Shown here in pieces: positions 40,870-52,437 of a stretch of 64,000 bases of DNA; position 1 is the first letter of the stretch, and every line of letters starts with the position of its first letter. A program made the translations under genes and the position numbers. Location of the stretch: the NCBI RefSeq assembly GCF_024166365.1, contig NC_064839.1, positions 15,114,878 through 15,178,877 of the forward strand, in the 5' to 3' direction. The stretch comes from Elephas maximus indicus (Eukaryota; Chordata; Mammalia; Proboscidea; Elephantidae). The notes beneath the pieces are model-generated. The model made no database searches. It saw only the letters and a list, made by a program, of their open reading frames with translations, and was not told where the DNA came from.

Positions 40870-41080
40870 TAGGAGCCCTGGTGGTGCAATGGTTAAGAGC
40901 TTGGCTGCTAACCAAAAGGTCGACAGTTTGAATTTGCCAGCCGCTCTGTGGGAGAAAAAACCTGGTAACCTGCTCCCGTAAGGATTTCAGCATAGGAAAC
41001 CGTATGGGGCAGTTCTACTCTGTCCTATAGGGTCACTGTGAGTCAGAATCAACTCCACGGCACACAACAACAATCTATTT
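40870..41080 (+). repeat. Afro SINE, elongated-core form with AAC tail
   Basis: GGAGCCCTGGTGGTGCAATG to AATCAACTCCACGGCAC plus ACAACAACA. AATCTATTTGCTATA repeats on both sides. Confidence 0.92.
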
Positions 41081-41208
41081 GCTATATAAATATACACAAT
41101 TTCTCCAGATAATTTAAAAGTTATGCTATATTTTATATTACACAAACAACCACAACAATATGTCATACATACATTAATTGTTGTGTCTTCTAATCTAGTT
41201 TTTATAAG

Positions 41209-41816
41209 TGTCATGGATTGACACAAAATGTATGTCAACTTGGCTAGGCCATGATTCCCAGTATTGTGTGGTGGTCCTCCATTTTGTGATTTGATGTAAT
41301 TATCCTATGTGTTGTAAATCCTAATCTCTGCCTGTGGTTAATGAGGCAAGATTAGGTTATGTTAGAGTATTAGGATGGGATGCAACACCCTTACTCAGGT
41401 CACAGCCCTGATCCAATGTAAATGGAGTTTCCTTGGGGTGCGGCCTGCATCACCTTCTATCTTAGAAGAGATAAAAGGAGAGAGAAGCAAGCAGAGAGAG
41501 AGAGACCTACTACCACCAAGAAAGAAGTGCCAGGAGCAGAGTGTGTCCTTTGGATCTGGTGCCCCTGCCCTGAGAACCTCCTAGACCCGGGGGAATATCG
41601 ATGCCAAGATATATGGAGATTTCCAAGGGAAGCTGGGCCCACAGATGTTGAAAGGAGACGAGGACCTTCCCCCAGAGCCAACAGAGAAAGAAAACCTCCC
41701 GCTGGAGCTGGAATCCTGAATTCAGACTTTTAGCCTCCTAAACTGCGACAGAATAAATTTCTCATTGTTAAAGCGATCCACTTGTGGTATTTCTGTTATA
41801 GCAGATAACGAAGACA
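41209..41816 (+). mobile_element. MaLR-like solo LTR, family member 2
   Basis: TGTCATGGATTGACACAAAA to GATAACGAAGACA. The flanks ATAAG (41204-41208) and ATAAC (41817-41821) match at 4 of 5. Longer than the other two copies by about 90 bp, with an extra segment near 41300-41370. Confidence 0.85.
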
Positions 41817-41949
41817 ATAACAATTTAAAAATAATAGTATAACTCTTTAAATGTACTACCACCACCTAAATGCTAAACATGAAGCTGTAATCTGACCCTA
41901 CAAATGCCAGTAAATTTCTGTTAGTTCTTAAACTAGTCCAAATCAGATT

Positions 41950-42290
41950 TAACCCACCCCGCATGCACGGAAGGGCCAGCTGTGACCGCTAATTGACCTC
42001 AACAGAGGATGAAGCAATTGGAGGAAGGAAAATCATCATCCGGATCCCATTTCGCAGTGAGAAGTCCAACAAGAACCTCATTGCCTCCTGTTTCCTGGCT
42101 GTCTTCTAGAGTTTTCCCTCTCCAGAACACCTGCACAGCTGCCATCTTGCTGCCCAAATCACAGGAGCCAGATCTGAGGGACTTCCTCCCAGCTCCTTGC
42201 TCGCACATTGCAATAAAGTTACTCTCTCTTTCTCAAAGACTGGTGTCAAAGTGATAGGCAAGTCAGAGCTCCCTGGACAATGATCCACCT
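41950..42290 (+). other. unclassified, possibly LTR-like (AATAAA at 42212)
   Basis: GCAATAAAGTTACTCTCTC after CAGCTCCTTGCTCGCAC resembles the R/U5 part of an LTR, but I see no target duplication and no family match. Confidence 0.3.
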
Positions 42291-43440
42291 TCTAGAGTTC
42301 AGTAACAAAAGCAATGTTTCCTATAGAACATGCAAGCACAGGTACCAGTCCTTGACAAGAGGCCAAAGGATTTGGACAAATAAAGTAGAAGTAAACAAAG
42401 CTTGTGCTATTGGCTGTCCTGGAGTATGACTTGCGTTTCATGGTATTTTCATCAGTGCCTTTTGGAGTTGGGCTCAACCCAAGGACAGGGTGTTGAGGCA
42501 CATGGAGGGAGAAGGCCGCTCACAGAACCAATAGGGAGGGAGGTGGCAGTTCAGATGGGAATGGCTGACCTGCAGCAAACTCCTGGTTCCTGGCTGTGCA
42601 GCTGGGACAAGGACCCGTGTGTTCCTCACGACTTCTTTGGCTAAAGAAAATGAGATGTTCATTGGCTTGTGATACCAGGCAGCCTAAGGGTGGCTCTGGC
42701 TTCTGGTTGAGGTGGCTCCTGAGTCCCACAATGTCTTCAGGACCCACTCATTCTCCATCCCTTGGCTTTCCTTTCTTTGGGATTGTCTCCATTTCAGGCA
42801 GGAGGTCCCTGCCAGTGGCTCCAGACTGACATCCTACTGCCCCGCCAGCTTGGGAGTGTGTAGAGTTTCCAGCTGCCTTGCAATCTCGGGCCTGATCCTT
42901 GTTGCCAGAATTGGGTCTCAGGCCTTTCCTATCCCCATGCCTGAGGCCAGGGGGTAGGATATAAAATGTGCTGTGATCAGCTTAGGTCTGAGTCACAGGC
43001 TGGTTGGTCCCTGAAACTGGGGTGTGTGTGTGTGTGTGTGTGTAAGGCATGGGCCCAAAGAAAACTAAAGATACTGTCACCAGGGTCCTGGCAACACCTT
43101 AGCCTCTGCTTCTGAATACTAAAGAGACCTTCTGAAGGGACCCTTGAAACCCCCTCTATTGCTAAGTGAAAAAACCCAGAGGCAGGAGAGACGTGCAACA
43201 CGATAGTACTTAAGCGGGAAAAAAAAAAAAAAAGCGCCCAAATGGTGTATTTTCTGTGGGTACCCATATAGGTACATAAACATTTTTTGTTTTAAAGATC
43301 AGAAGAAGAGATGTTAAATTCATCTCAGTGGTTATCTTTGGGAAGAGAGGAGGAGAATAAGGTGCAGAATCAAGAGGGCTTTGGCTTTATTTTTTATATA
43401 TAGTGGACCGGTTTTTACATTTAATTTACAAATAATAAAG
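42291..43440. other. unclassified intergenic with (TG)n
   Basis: Contains a (TG)n run at 43022-43042 and an A-run near 43220. No gene seen. Confidence 0.4.
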
Positions 43441-43454
43441 TTAATTTATAAAAA

Positions 43455-44165
43455 TAATTTTTATATAGTAGAATTCACTCTTTTTGGTGTATAGTTTTAT
43501 GAGTTTTGACAAATACATGGAGTCAAACAACCCCTGCCACAGTCAGGATACAGAACGGTTCCATCGTCCCCCAAAATCCCTCTGAGCTAACTCTTTGGTT
43601 AGACCCTCTGCAAACCCCAACCTCTGGCAACCAGTGATCTCTACTCTATCCCTAAAGTTTTGCCTTTTCCAGAATGTCATGTAAATGGCATGCAGCCTGT
43701 AGCCTTTTGAGTCTGGTTTCTTTCACTTAGCTTAATGCATTTAACATTCATCTGTGTTGTCAAGTGTATTGGTAGTTTTTCCTTGTTTTTAGCTGAGTAG
43801 TACTCCATTGTTTGGATGGACCACAGTGCATTTATCCTGTTGAAGGACATTCGAATTATTTCCAGTTCTTGGCAATTATGAATAAAACCACTATATAAAC
43901 ATTCATGTACATATTATTGTGTAAACATACATTCGATACGTTTCTCTAGGGTAAATACCCAAGGGTTGGATTTCCGGGGCACGTGGAAAGTATGTTTAAC
44001 ATTATGAGAAATGACCACAGTGTTTTCCAAAGTGAATGTTCCATTTTGCATTCCCAGTAGCAATGTATGAGAGTTCAAGTTGCTCCACAACCTCACCAAC
44101 ACTTGGCATTGTCACTATTTTTTTTATTTTAGTCATTCCAATAAGTGTTAGTGGTATTTGATTAC
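43455..44165 (-). mobile_element. old L1 3' end, reverse
   Basis: TAGTTTTATGAGTTTTGACA, TCTCTACTCTATCCCTAAAG, GAGTAGTACTCCATTGTTTG and TCCAGTTCTTGGCAATTATG. Confidence 0.75.
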
Positions 44166-44370
44166 GTGTGTGTGTGTTTAAATGTTTTATTTTGGAGTGA
44201 TTTTAGACTTACAGAAGAGTTGCAAAAATAATACAGAGAGTTCCCATGCACCCTTCACTCAGCTTCACTAATAAGAACGTATATAACCAGGGTATGTTTA
44301 TAAAAACAAAGAAATTATCAGTGGCGCAATACTATTAACTTAACTACAGGCTTTATTCAGATTTTCCCAT

Positions 44371-46735
44371 GATAGAATTTTGCAAGACCAACAACCTATC
44401 ATTGCAAATACCTTTTTTCAAGAAAATAAATGGCAACTATACATGTGGACCTTGCTGGACGCAATACACAGGAATCAAATCAACTACATATGTGTAAATA
44501 AACAATAGAAAAGCTCAATATCATCAGTCAGGACAAGGCCAGGGGCTGACTGCAGAATGGACCATCAATTGCTTATATGCAAGTTCAAGTTGAAACTGAA
44601 GAAAATTGGAACAAGTCCACAAGAGCCAAAGTATGACATTGAGTATATCCTACCTGAATTTAGAGACTATCTCAAGGATAGATTTGACACATTGAACACT
44701 GATGATCAAAGACCGGATAAATTGTGGGATGACATCAAGGACATCATACATGAAGAAAGCAAGAGGTCAAAAAAGAGACAGGAAAGAAAGAAAAGAACCA
44801 AATGGATGTTGAAAGAGACTCTGAAAGTTGGTCTTGAACACAGAGCGTCTAAAATGATTGGAAGAAATGATGAGATAAAGGAGCTGAATGGAAGATTTCA
44901 AAGGGTGGCTCAAGAAGTGCAAAGACCTGGAGTTAGAAAACCAAAAGGGAAGAACATGCTCAGCTGAAAGAGCTGAAGAAAAAATGCCAAGCTTGAGTTT
45001 CAATATTGAGGGATTCTATGGACTAAATATTGAACAATGCAGGAAGCATCAAAAGAAGACGGAAGGAATACACAGAGTCACTGTACCAAGAAGAACTGAT
45101 GGACATTCAACCATTTCAGGGGGTAGCATATGATCAAAAACTGATGGTATTGAAAGAAGTCCAAGTTGCACAGAAGGAATTGGCAAAAAACAAGCCTCCA
45201 GGAATTGATGGCACACCAATCGAGAAGTTTCAACAAACAGGTGCGGCGCTGAAGTATTCACTCGTCTATGGCAAGAAATATGGAAGATAGCTACCTGGCC
45301 AACAGACTGGAAGAGATCCATATTTGTGCACATTCCAAAAAAGGGTGATCCAACAGAATGTGGAAATTATAGAACAATATCATTAATATCACATGCAAGT
45401 AAAATATTGCTGAAGATCATTCAAAAGTGGTTGTAGCAGTACGTTGATTGAGAATTGCCAGAAATTCAAGCTGGATTCAGAAGAGGACATGGAACCAGGG
45501 ATATCATTGCTGATGTGAGATGGATCTCGGCTAAAAGCAGAGAATACCAGAAAGATGTTTACCTGTGTTTTATTGACTATGCAAAGGCATTTGACTGTGT
45601 GGATCATAACCAATTATGGATAGCATTGCAAAGAATGGGAATTCCAGAACACTTAATTGTGCTCATGAGGAACCTGTACATAGACCAAGAAGCAGTCGTT
45701 TGAACAGAATGAGGGGATATTGTGTGGTTGAAAATCAGGAAAGGTGTGTGTCAGTGTTGTATCATTTCACCATACTTATTCAATCTGTATGCGAAGCAAA
45801 TAGTCTGAAAAGCTGGACTATATGAAGAAGAACGCAGCATTAGGATTAGAGGAAGACTCATTAACAACCTGCGATATGCAGATGACACAACCTTGCTTGC
45901 TGAAAGTGAAGATGACTTGATGCATTTACTGGTGAAGATCAAATACTACAGTATTCAGTATGGATTACACCTCAACATAAAACAAAAATCCTCACTAGAC
46001 CAATAAGCAACATCATGATAAATGGAGAAAAGATAGATGTTGTCAAGGACTTCATTTTACTTGAACCCATGATCAACCCCCATGGAAGCAGCAGTCAAGA
46101 AATCAAAAGACTTATTGCATTGGGCAAATCTCCCGCAAAAGACCTTTTTAAAGAGTTGAAAAGCAAAGATGTCACTTTGAGGACTAAGGTGCGCCTGACC
46201 CAGCCAAAAAAAAAAAAAATACCCAAACCCACTGCCGTCGAGTCGATTCCAACTCATAGCGACCCTATAGGACAGAGTTGAACTGCCCTGCCAAGCCATG
46301 GTATTTTCAGTCACCTCATGTGAATGTGAAAGATGGACAATGAATAAGGAAGACAAAAGAAGAACTGATGCTTTTGAATTGTGGTGTTGGCAAAGAATGT
46401 TGTATATACCGTGGAGTGCCAGAAGAACGAACAAATATGTCCTAGAAAAAGTATAGCCAGAACACTCCTTAGAAGCCAGGATGGTGAGACTTCATCTCAT
46501 GTACTTTGGATATGTTGTCAGAAGGGACCAGTCCCTGGAAATGGACATCATCCCTGGTAGAGTGTGAGCGAAAGAGAGGAAAACCCCCAATGAGATGGAC
46601 TGACACAGAGGTTGCAACAATGGGCTCAAGCATAACAACAATTGTGAGGATGGCACAGGGCCGGGCAGGGTTTCATTCTGTTGTACTTCGGGTTGCTCTG
46701 AGGCAGAACTGACTAAATGACACCTAACAGCAACA
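44371..46735 (+). mobile_element. RTE (BovB-like) LINE, 5'-truncated, broken ORF
   Basis: It starts in the end of the endonuclease part (GAATTTTGCAAGACC) and runs to the 3' terminus CTAACAGCAACAA. Open pieces at 44557-44967, 45030-45290 and 45455-45703 lie in different frames. The reverse transcriptase motif YADD is at 45875-45886 and FIDYAKAFDCVDH near 45570-45610. It is dead as a protein gene. An Afro SINE tail inserted at 46204-46290. Confidence 0.9.
46204..46290 (-). repeat. truncated Afro SINE nested in RTE
   Basis: A-run, then CACTGCCGTCGAGTCGATTC and AGGACAGAGTTGAACTGCC; only the tail half is present. Confidence 0.88.
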
Positions 46736-47025
46736 ATTTTGATCCCAGGATCAAATCCAGGATACCACATTGCATTGAATAGTCATGCACAGGGGGTTTT
46801 TTGTCGTTTGTTTTTAGCACTTTCTTGTTTTCCCACTCCACTGGCTCATCTTGTGTATTCCCTGCCCTAGCCCTAGAGTCAACCTTTTCTCCAGGGATGA
46901 CTAAAATATTAGTGGATGGTATTTAGAAATCAACACCGCTGCTACTGGGGTGTTATTGCTTCTAGGCTCTGTCAACAGACAGAGGTAGGCAATTTATGCG
47001 TGTATTCTAAGCCATGTATATACAC
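46736..47025. other. spacer between two inverted RTE copies
   Basis: About 290 bp of unique-looking sequence. Confidence 0.5.
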
Positions 47026-50000
47026 ATTGTTGTTGTCAGATGCCGTCGAGTCGGTTCCAACTCATACCAACCCTATGCACAACAGAACGAAACACTGCCC
47101 GTTCCTGAGCCATCCTTACAATCGTTGTTATGCTTGAGCTCATTGTTGCAGCCAATGTGTCAATCTACCGCGTTGAGGGTCTTCCTCTTTTCCGCTGACC
47201 CTGTACTCTGCCAAGCATGATGTCCTTCTCCAGGGACTCATCCCTCCTGACAACATGTCCAAAGTATGTAAGATGCAGTCTTGCCATCCTTGCCTCTAAG
47301 GAGCATTCTGGTTGTACTTCTTCTAAGACAGATTTGTTCATTCTTTTGGCAGTCCGTGGTATATTCAATATTCTTCGCCAACACCACAATTCAAAGGTGT
47401 CAATTCTTCTTTGGTCTTCCTTATTCATTGTCCAGCTTTCACATGCATATGATGTGATTGAAAATACCATGCCTTGGGTCAGGCGCACCTTAGTTTTCAA
47501 GGTGACGTCTTTGCTTTTCAACACTTTAAAGAGGTCCTTTGCAGCAGATTTACCCAGTGCAATGTGTCTTTTGATGTCTTGACTGCTGCTTCCATGGCTG
47601 TTGATTGTGGATCCAAGCAAAACTTCAATCTTTTCTCCGTTTATCATGATGTTGCTCATTGGTCTAGTTGTGAGGGTTCTTGTTTTCTTTATGTTGAGGT
47701 GCAATCCATACCGAAGGCTGTGGTCTTTGATCTTCATCAGTAAGTGTTTCAAGTCCTCTTCACTTTCAGCAAGCAAGGTTGTGTCATCTGCATAACGCAG
47801 GTTGTTAATGAGTCTTCCCTCAATCCTGATGCTGTGTTCTTCTTCATATAGTCCAGCTTCTCGTATTATCTGCTTACCATACAGATTGAATAGGTATGCT
47901 GAAAGAATACGACCCTGAGGCACACCTTTCCTGACTTTAAACCAATCAGTATCCCCTTGTTCTGTCCAAACAACTGCCTCTTGATCTATGTGAAGGTTCC
48001 TCATGAGCACAATTAAGTGTTCTGGAATTCCCATTCTTCGCAATGTTATCCATAATTTGTTATGATCCACACAGTCAAATGCCTTTGCATAGTCAATAAA
48101 ACACAGGTAAACATCTTTCTGGTATTCTCTGCTTTCAGCCAGGATCCATCTGACATTAGCAATGATATCCCTGGTTCCACGTCCTCTTCCGAAACCAGCC
48201 TGAATTTCTGGCAGTTCCCTGTCGATATACTGCTGCAGCCGTTTCTGAATGATCTTCAGCAAAATTTTGCTTGTGTGTGATATTAATGATATTGTTCTAT
48301 AATTTCCGCATTCAGTTGGATCACCTTTCTTGGGAATAGGCATAAATATGGATCTCTTCCGGTTGGTTGTCCAGGTAGCTGTCTTCCATATTTCTTGGCA
48401 TAGACAAGTGAGCACCTCCAGCGCTGCATCTGTTTGCTGAAAACATCTCAATTGATATTCCATCAATTCCTGGAGCCTTATTTTTCGCCAATGCCTTCAG
48501 AGCAGCTTGGACTTCTTCCTTCAGTACCATCGGTTCCTGATCATATGCTACCTCTTCAAATGGTTGCACATCGACTAATTCTTTTTGGTATAATGACTCT
48601 GTGTATTCCTTCCATCTTCTTTTGGTGCTTCCTGTGTCATTTAAGATTTCCCCCATAGAATCCTTCACTATTGCAACTCGAGGCTTGAATTTTTTCTTCA
48701 GTTCCTTCAGCTTGAGAAACACCAAGGGTGTTCTTCCGTTTTGGTTTTCCATCTCCAGCTCTTTGCACATGTCATTATAATACTTTACTTTGTCTTCTTG
48801 AGATGCGCTTTGAAATCTTCTGTTCAGTTCTTTTACTTCATCAATTCTTCCTTTTGCTTTAGCTGCTCAATGTTCTAGAGCAAGTTTCAGCGTCTCCTCT
48901 GACATCCACCCTGGTCTTTTCTTTCTTCCCTGTCTTTTCAATGACCTCTTGCTTTCTTCATGCATGATGTCCTTGAAGTCATTCCACAATTCGTCTGGTG
49001 TACAGTCACTAGTGTTCAATGTGTCAAATCTGTTCTTGAGATGGTCTCTAAATTCAGGTGCGGTGTACTCAAGGTCATATTTTGGCTCTCATGGACTTGT
49101 TCTGATTTTCTTCAGTTTCAGCTTGAACTTGTATATGAGCAATTGATGGTCTGTTCCATAGTCGGCCCCTGGCCTTGTTCTGACTGATGATATTGAGCTT
49201 TTCCATGGCCTGTTTCCACAGATGTAGTCAGTTTGATTACTGTGTGTTCCTCTGGTGAGGTCCATGTGTATAATCACCGTTTATGTTGGTTAAAGAAGGC
49301 ATTTGCAATGAAGAAGTCGTTGGTCTTGCAAAATTCTGTCATTCAATCTCTGGCATTGTTTCTATCACCAAGGCTGTATTTTCCAACTACTGATGCTTCT
49401 TTGTTTCCAACTTTCGCATTCCAATTGCCAGTAATTATCAATGCATCTTGATTGCATGTTTGATCAATTTCAGACTGCAGCAGTTGATAAAAATCTTGTA
49501 TTTCTTCATCTTTGGCCCTAGTGGTTGGTGCGTAAATTTGAATAATAGTCATATTAACTGGTCTTCCTTGTAGGCATACGGATATTATCCTATCACTGAC
49601 AGCATTGTACTTCAGGATAGATCTTGAAATGTTCTTTTTGAGGATGAATGCAACACCATTCCTCCTCAAGTTGTCATTCCCAGCATAGTAGACCATATGA
49701 TTGTTGGATTCAAAATGGCCAATACCGGTCCATTTCAGCTCAGAAATGCCTAGGATATCGATGTTTATGCATTCCATTTCATTTTTGACGATTTCCAATT
49801 TTCCCAGATTCATACTTCGTACATTCCAGGTTCCGATCATTAATGGATGTTTGCAGCTGTTTCTTCTCATTTTGAGTCACACCACATCAGCAAATGAAGG
49901 TCCCGGAAGCTTTACTCCATCCACGTCATTAAGGTCAACTCTACTTTGAGGAGACAGCTCTTCCCCAGTCATCTTTTGAGTGTCTTCCAATCTGGGGGGC

Positions 50001-50234
50001 TCATCTTCCAGAACTATATCAGACAATGTTCCGCTGCTATTCATAAGGTTTTCACTGGCTAATGCTTTTCAGAAGTAGACTGCCGGGTCCTTCTTCCTAG
50101 TCTGTCTTAGTCTGGAAGCTCAGCTGAAACCTGTCCTCCAAGGGTGACCCTGCTGGTATCTGAATACCGGTGGCGTAGCTTCCAGCATCACAGCAACACA
50201 CAAGCCCCCACAGTACGACAAACTGACAGACACG
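47026..50234 (-). mobile_element. RTE (BovB-like) LINE, near full length (about 3.2 kb)
   Basis: The 3' end is at 47026 ((TTG)n, GCCGTCGAGTCGGTTCCAAC) and the 5' end near 50234. On the minus strand an apurinic-type endonuclease lies at 49870-49343 (GTWNVRS, LGISELKWTG, IQIYAPT). The reverse transcriptase lies at 48466-47165 (IPKKGDP, QAGF, FIDYAKAFDCVDH, GVPQG, YADD at 47794-47783). The endonuclease GDWN motif reads GNWN, the frame is broken between the two domains, and the last ORF stops early at RPSTR. So it is inactive although long. The length fits RTE elements. Confidence 0.92.
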
Positions 50235-50486
50235 TGTGTGTGTGTATACATTAGCTGTCTATATCTCTGTGTCTCTATCTATTGTCTATCTTCTGCTTTA
50301 AAAAATGAGTTCATACTCTCTGTGACTCCAATTCCACACCCCAAAATTCTTTCTCGCATTCCCCCTTGCTTGTTTGTAACTTTTTTTATCAGGCAGTAAA
50401 AAATGTGTCAGTATATTTACTTATTTGTTCAACCGTACTGTACACGTAGTTTCAGAGCTCATGACCTACACCCCTTTTTGAAAGGA
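50235..50486. other. unclassified with (TG)n
   Basis: A short GTGTGTGTGT run borders the RTE 5' end, then AT-rich sequence. Confidence 0.4.
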
Positions 50487-50665
50487 GCCCTTGTGGCACA
50501 GTGGTTAACCGAACGGTTGGTGATTCAAACCTACCAGCTGCTCCAAGGGAGGAAGATGTGGCAGTCTGCTTCCATAAAGATTATAGCCTTGGGAACCCTA
50601 CGGGGCAGTTCTGTTCTGTCTGATATGGTAGCTATGAACTGGGATCGACTTAATGGCAGCGGGTT
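50487..50665 (+). repeat. Afro SINE, elongated-core form
   Basis: GGAGCCCTTGTGGCACAGTG to GGGATCGACTTAATGGC, with the extra core GGCAGTCTGCTTCCATAAAG. Confidence 0.9.
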
Positions 50666-50839
50666 TTGATTTTATCACTTTAAGACACAATGTCACCTTC
50701 TAGAGCACAGTTTGTTTATATACAGTTCTTTTTTTCTTTAGCTTTACAGAATCTGGACAAAACAGCCTTAGCTCCTTTCTTCTTCACCAGCTTCAGTGTG
50801 GTTAATTTACCTACTTGTGATACAGTTAGATTTACTTGT

Positions 50840-50960
50840 ACATTCCTTCTAAGGTTCCCCAACATGCTGACATTCTGGTTGTTTTCTAAAAATTTTCATG
50901 CAGTAAAATTCTCACTTTGTGGTGTACAGAGTTCTATGGGTTTTGACAAATTATGATCAC
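50840..50960 (-). mobile_element. old L1 3' fragment
   Basis: CAGTAAAATTCTCACTTTGT and GTTCTATGGGTTTTGACAAA, the same text as 43455-43530. Confidence 0.55.
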
Positions 50961-50987
50961 TGGCTTCTGAGATTCCTTGCATAAACT

Positions 50988-51470
50988 CAGGGGCGGATTA
51001 TCCAGTAGGTGAGGTAAACACAGTGCTTACCTTGCTTACCAGATCATCTGTAGTGAACAATTTCACATTTTTTCACCACATCAAACATTCTGCTTCTAGG
51101 TATGGCTGGCATCTCCCAACTGCACAGCACCTTCCTACAGAATCAAAGCCTCTTTTCAAATTTACAACCCTTGACAGGGATTTAAGGTTTACAATGCCAA
51201 TTTTTTTTTTTTTTTAAGAAATAGATTGCCAGGTCCTTCGTTCCAGTCTGTCTTAGTATGGAAGCTCTGCTGAGACCTGTCCACCATGGGTGACCCTGCT
51301 GTTTTTGAAATACTGGTGGCATGGATTCCAGCATCACAGCGACACCCAAGCCACCACAGTATGACAAACTGATAGACAGGGATTCGGTGTGGTGAAATTG
51401 TTCACTACAGATTAGTAAATAAGCACAAGTAAGCCTGCGTTTACCTTGCTTTTTGGGTAATCTGCCTCTG
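50988..51470. mobile_element. hAT-like non-autonomous element with ~90-bp inverted ends
   Basis: The left end CAGGGGCGGATTATCC matches the reverse of the right end, CAGAGGCAGATTACCC. The match continues for about 90 bases (through CTGTAGTGAACAATTTCAC in both arms). The flanks CATAAACT (50980-50987) and TTTAAACT (51471-51478) match at 6 of 8, which fits a hAT 8-bp duplication. An RTE-derived piece inserted at 51184-51384. Confidence 0.7.
51184..51384 (-). mobile_element. RTE 5'-end fragment with A-tail, nested
   Basis: TAGATTGCCAGGTCCTTCG, CAGTCTGTCTTAGTATGGAA and CCACAGTATGACAAACTGAT match the 5' end of the RTE at 50060-50225. A T-run on its left is an A-tail on the minus strand. GACAGGGATT repeats at 51174 and 51375. 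Confidence 0.75.
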
Positions 51471-51489
51471 TTTAAACTCTACTCGGTTG

Positions 51490-51842
51490 TGACGTATTAC
51501 CCTTTTAATATATTGATGGATTAAATTTGCTAATAGTTTGTTGAGAAATTTTACATCCATGCTTATGTGATATAGTGGTCTGAAGTTTTCTTCCAAAGAC
51601 TTTCTCTGGTTTGGGTATTAGGATAAAACTGAGTTGGGAAGTATTCTCTCCTGTTTTATTTTCTTGGAAAAAGTGTACAGAATTGGAGTTATTTCTTCCT
51701 TAAATGTTTGATAGGATTCACCAATAAAACCATCTGGACAGGAAGATTTCTTTGTTGGGAGGTTTTTAATTACAGGTTTAATTTGTTTAGTAGCTATAGT
51801 GTTATTCACATTATTTGTTTCTTCTTGAGTGGTAGCTTCTTA
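51490..51842 (-). mobile_element. L1 ORF2 fragment, reverse
   Basis: TAATATATTGATGGATTAAA, CCAATAAAACCATCTGGACA and TTCTTCTTGAGTGGTAGCTT. Confidence 0.75.
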
Positions 51843-51857
51843 TAAAGTTAAAAATAC

Positions 51858-52048
51858 ATTTACCATCTCAACTCATGGTGACCCCACGTGTGTCTGAATA
51901 GAACTGTGCTCCATAGGGGTTTCAATGGCTGATTTTTCATAATTGAATCACCAGGCCTTTCTTCCAAGGTACCTCTGGGTGGACTCAAATCTCCAACCTT
52001 TTGATTAGCAACTGAGTGCATCAACCATTTGTACGACCTAGGGACTCA
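51858..52048 (-). repeat. Afro SINE, long-core subfamily
   Basis: ATCTCAACTCATGGTGACCC, GGTTTCAATGGCTGATTTTT and ACGACCTAGGGACTC. Confidence 0.85.
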
Positions 52049-52425
52049 CATTTATCATAAAACCCAGCAATCCCACTCCTAGGCATTTACTCAAGTGAAC
52101 TGAAAACTATGTTTGCAAAAACCTGTATGTGAGTATATGTCACGGTTTTGTTCAGAATAGTAATAAACAGGAAGCAGCTCAGACGTCCTTCAACAAGTGA
52201 ATGGATTACCAAACTATTGTATGAAAAGGAACAAATTATTGATTCACACAGAAGAATTTTAAATGCATTTTGCAAAGTGAAAGAACTCAGATCTACATGC
52301 TGTATGATGCCATTTATATGATATTCTGGAGAAGGCAAAACTACAGGGACAGAAAACAAATCAGTCGTTGCTAGGGATTGGGGTAGGGGGAGGCACTGAC
52401 TACAAAGGGGGCAGCTCAAGGAGAT
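52049..52425 (+). mobile_element. old L1 3' end
   Basis: CCAGCAATCCCACTCCTAGG, AGACGTCCTTCAACAAGTGA and CAGTCGTTGCTAGGGATTGG. Confidence 0.8.
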
Positions 52426-52437
52426 TAAAAAAAATTT

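Noticed and set aside
41950-42290. Definite ERV LTR
   Set aside because: An AATAAA and U5-like text are present, but no target duplication or family match could be made.
47165-48466. 433-codon minus frame as a host gene
   Set aside because: It is the reverse transcriptase part of an RTE LINE with an early stop; not a host gene.
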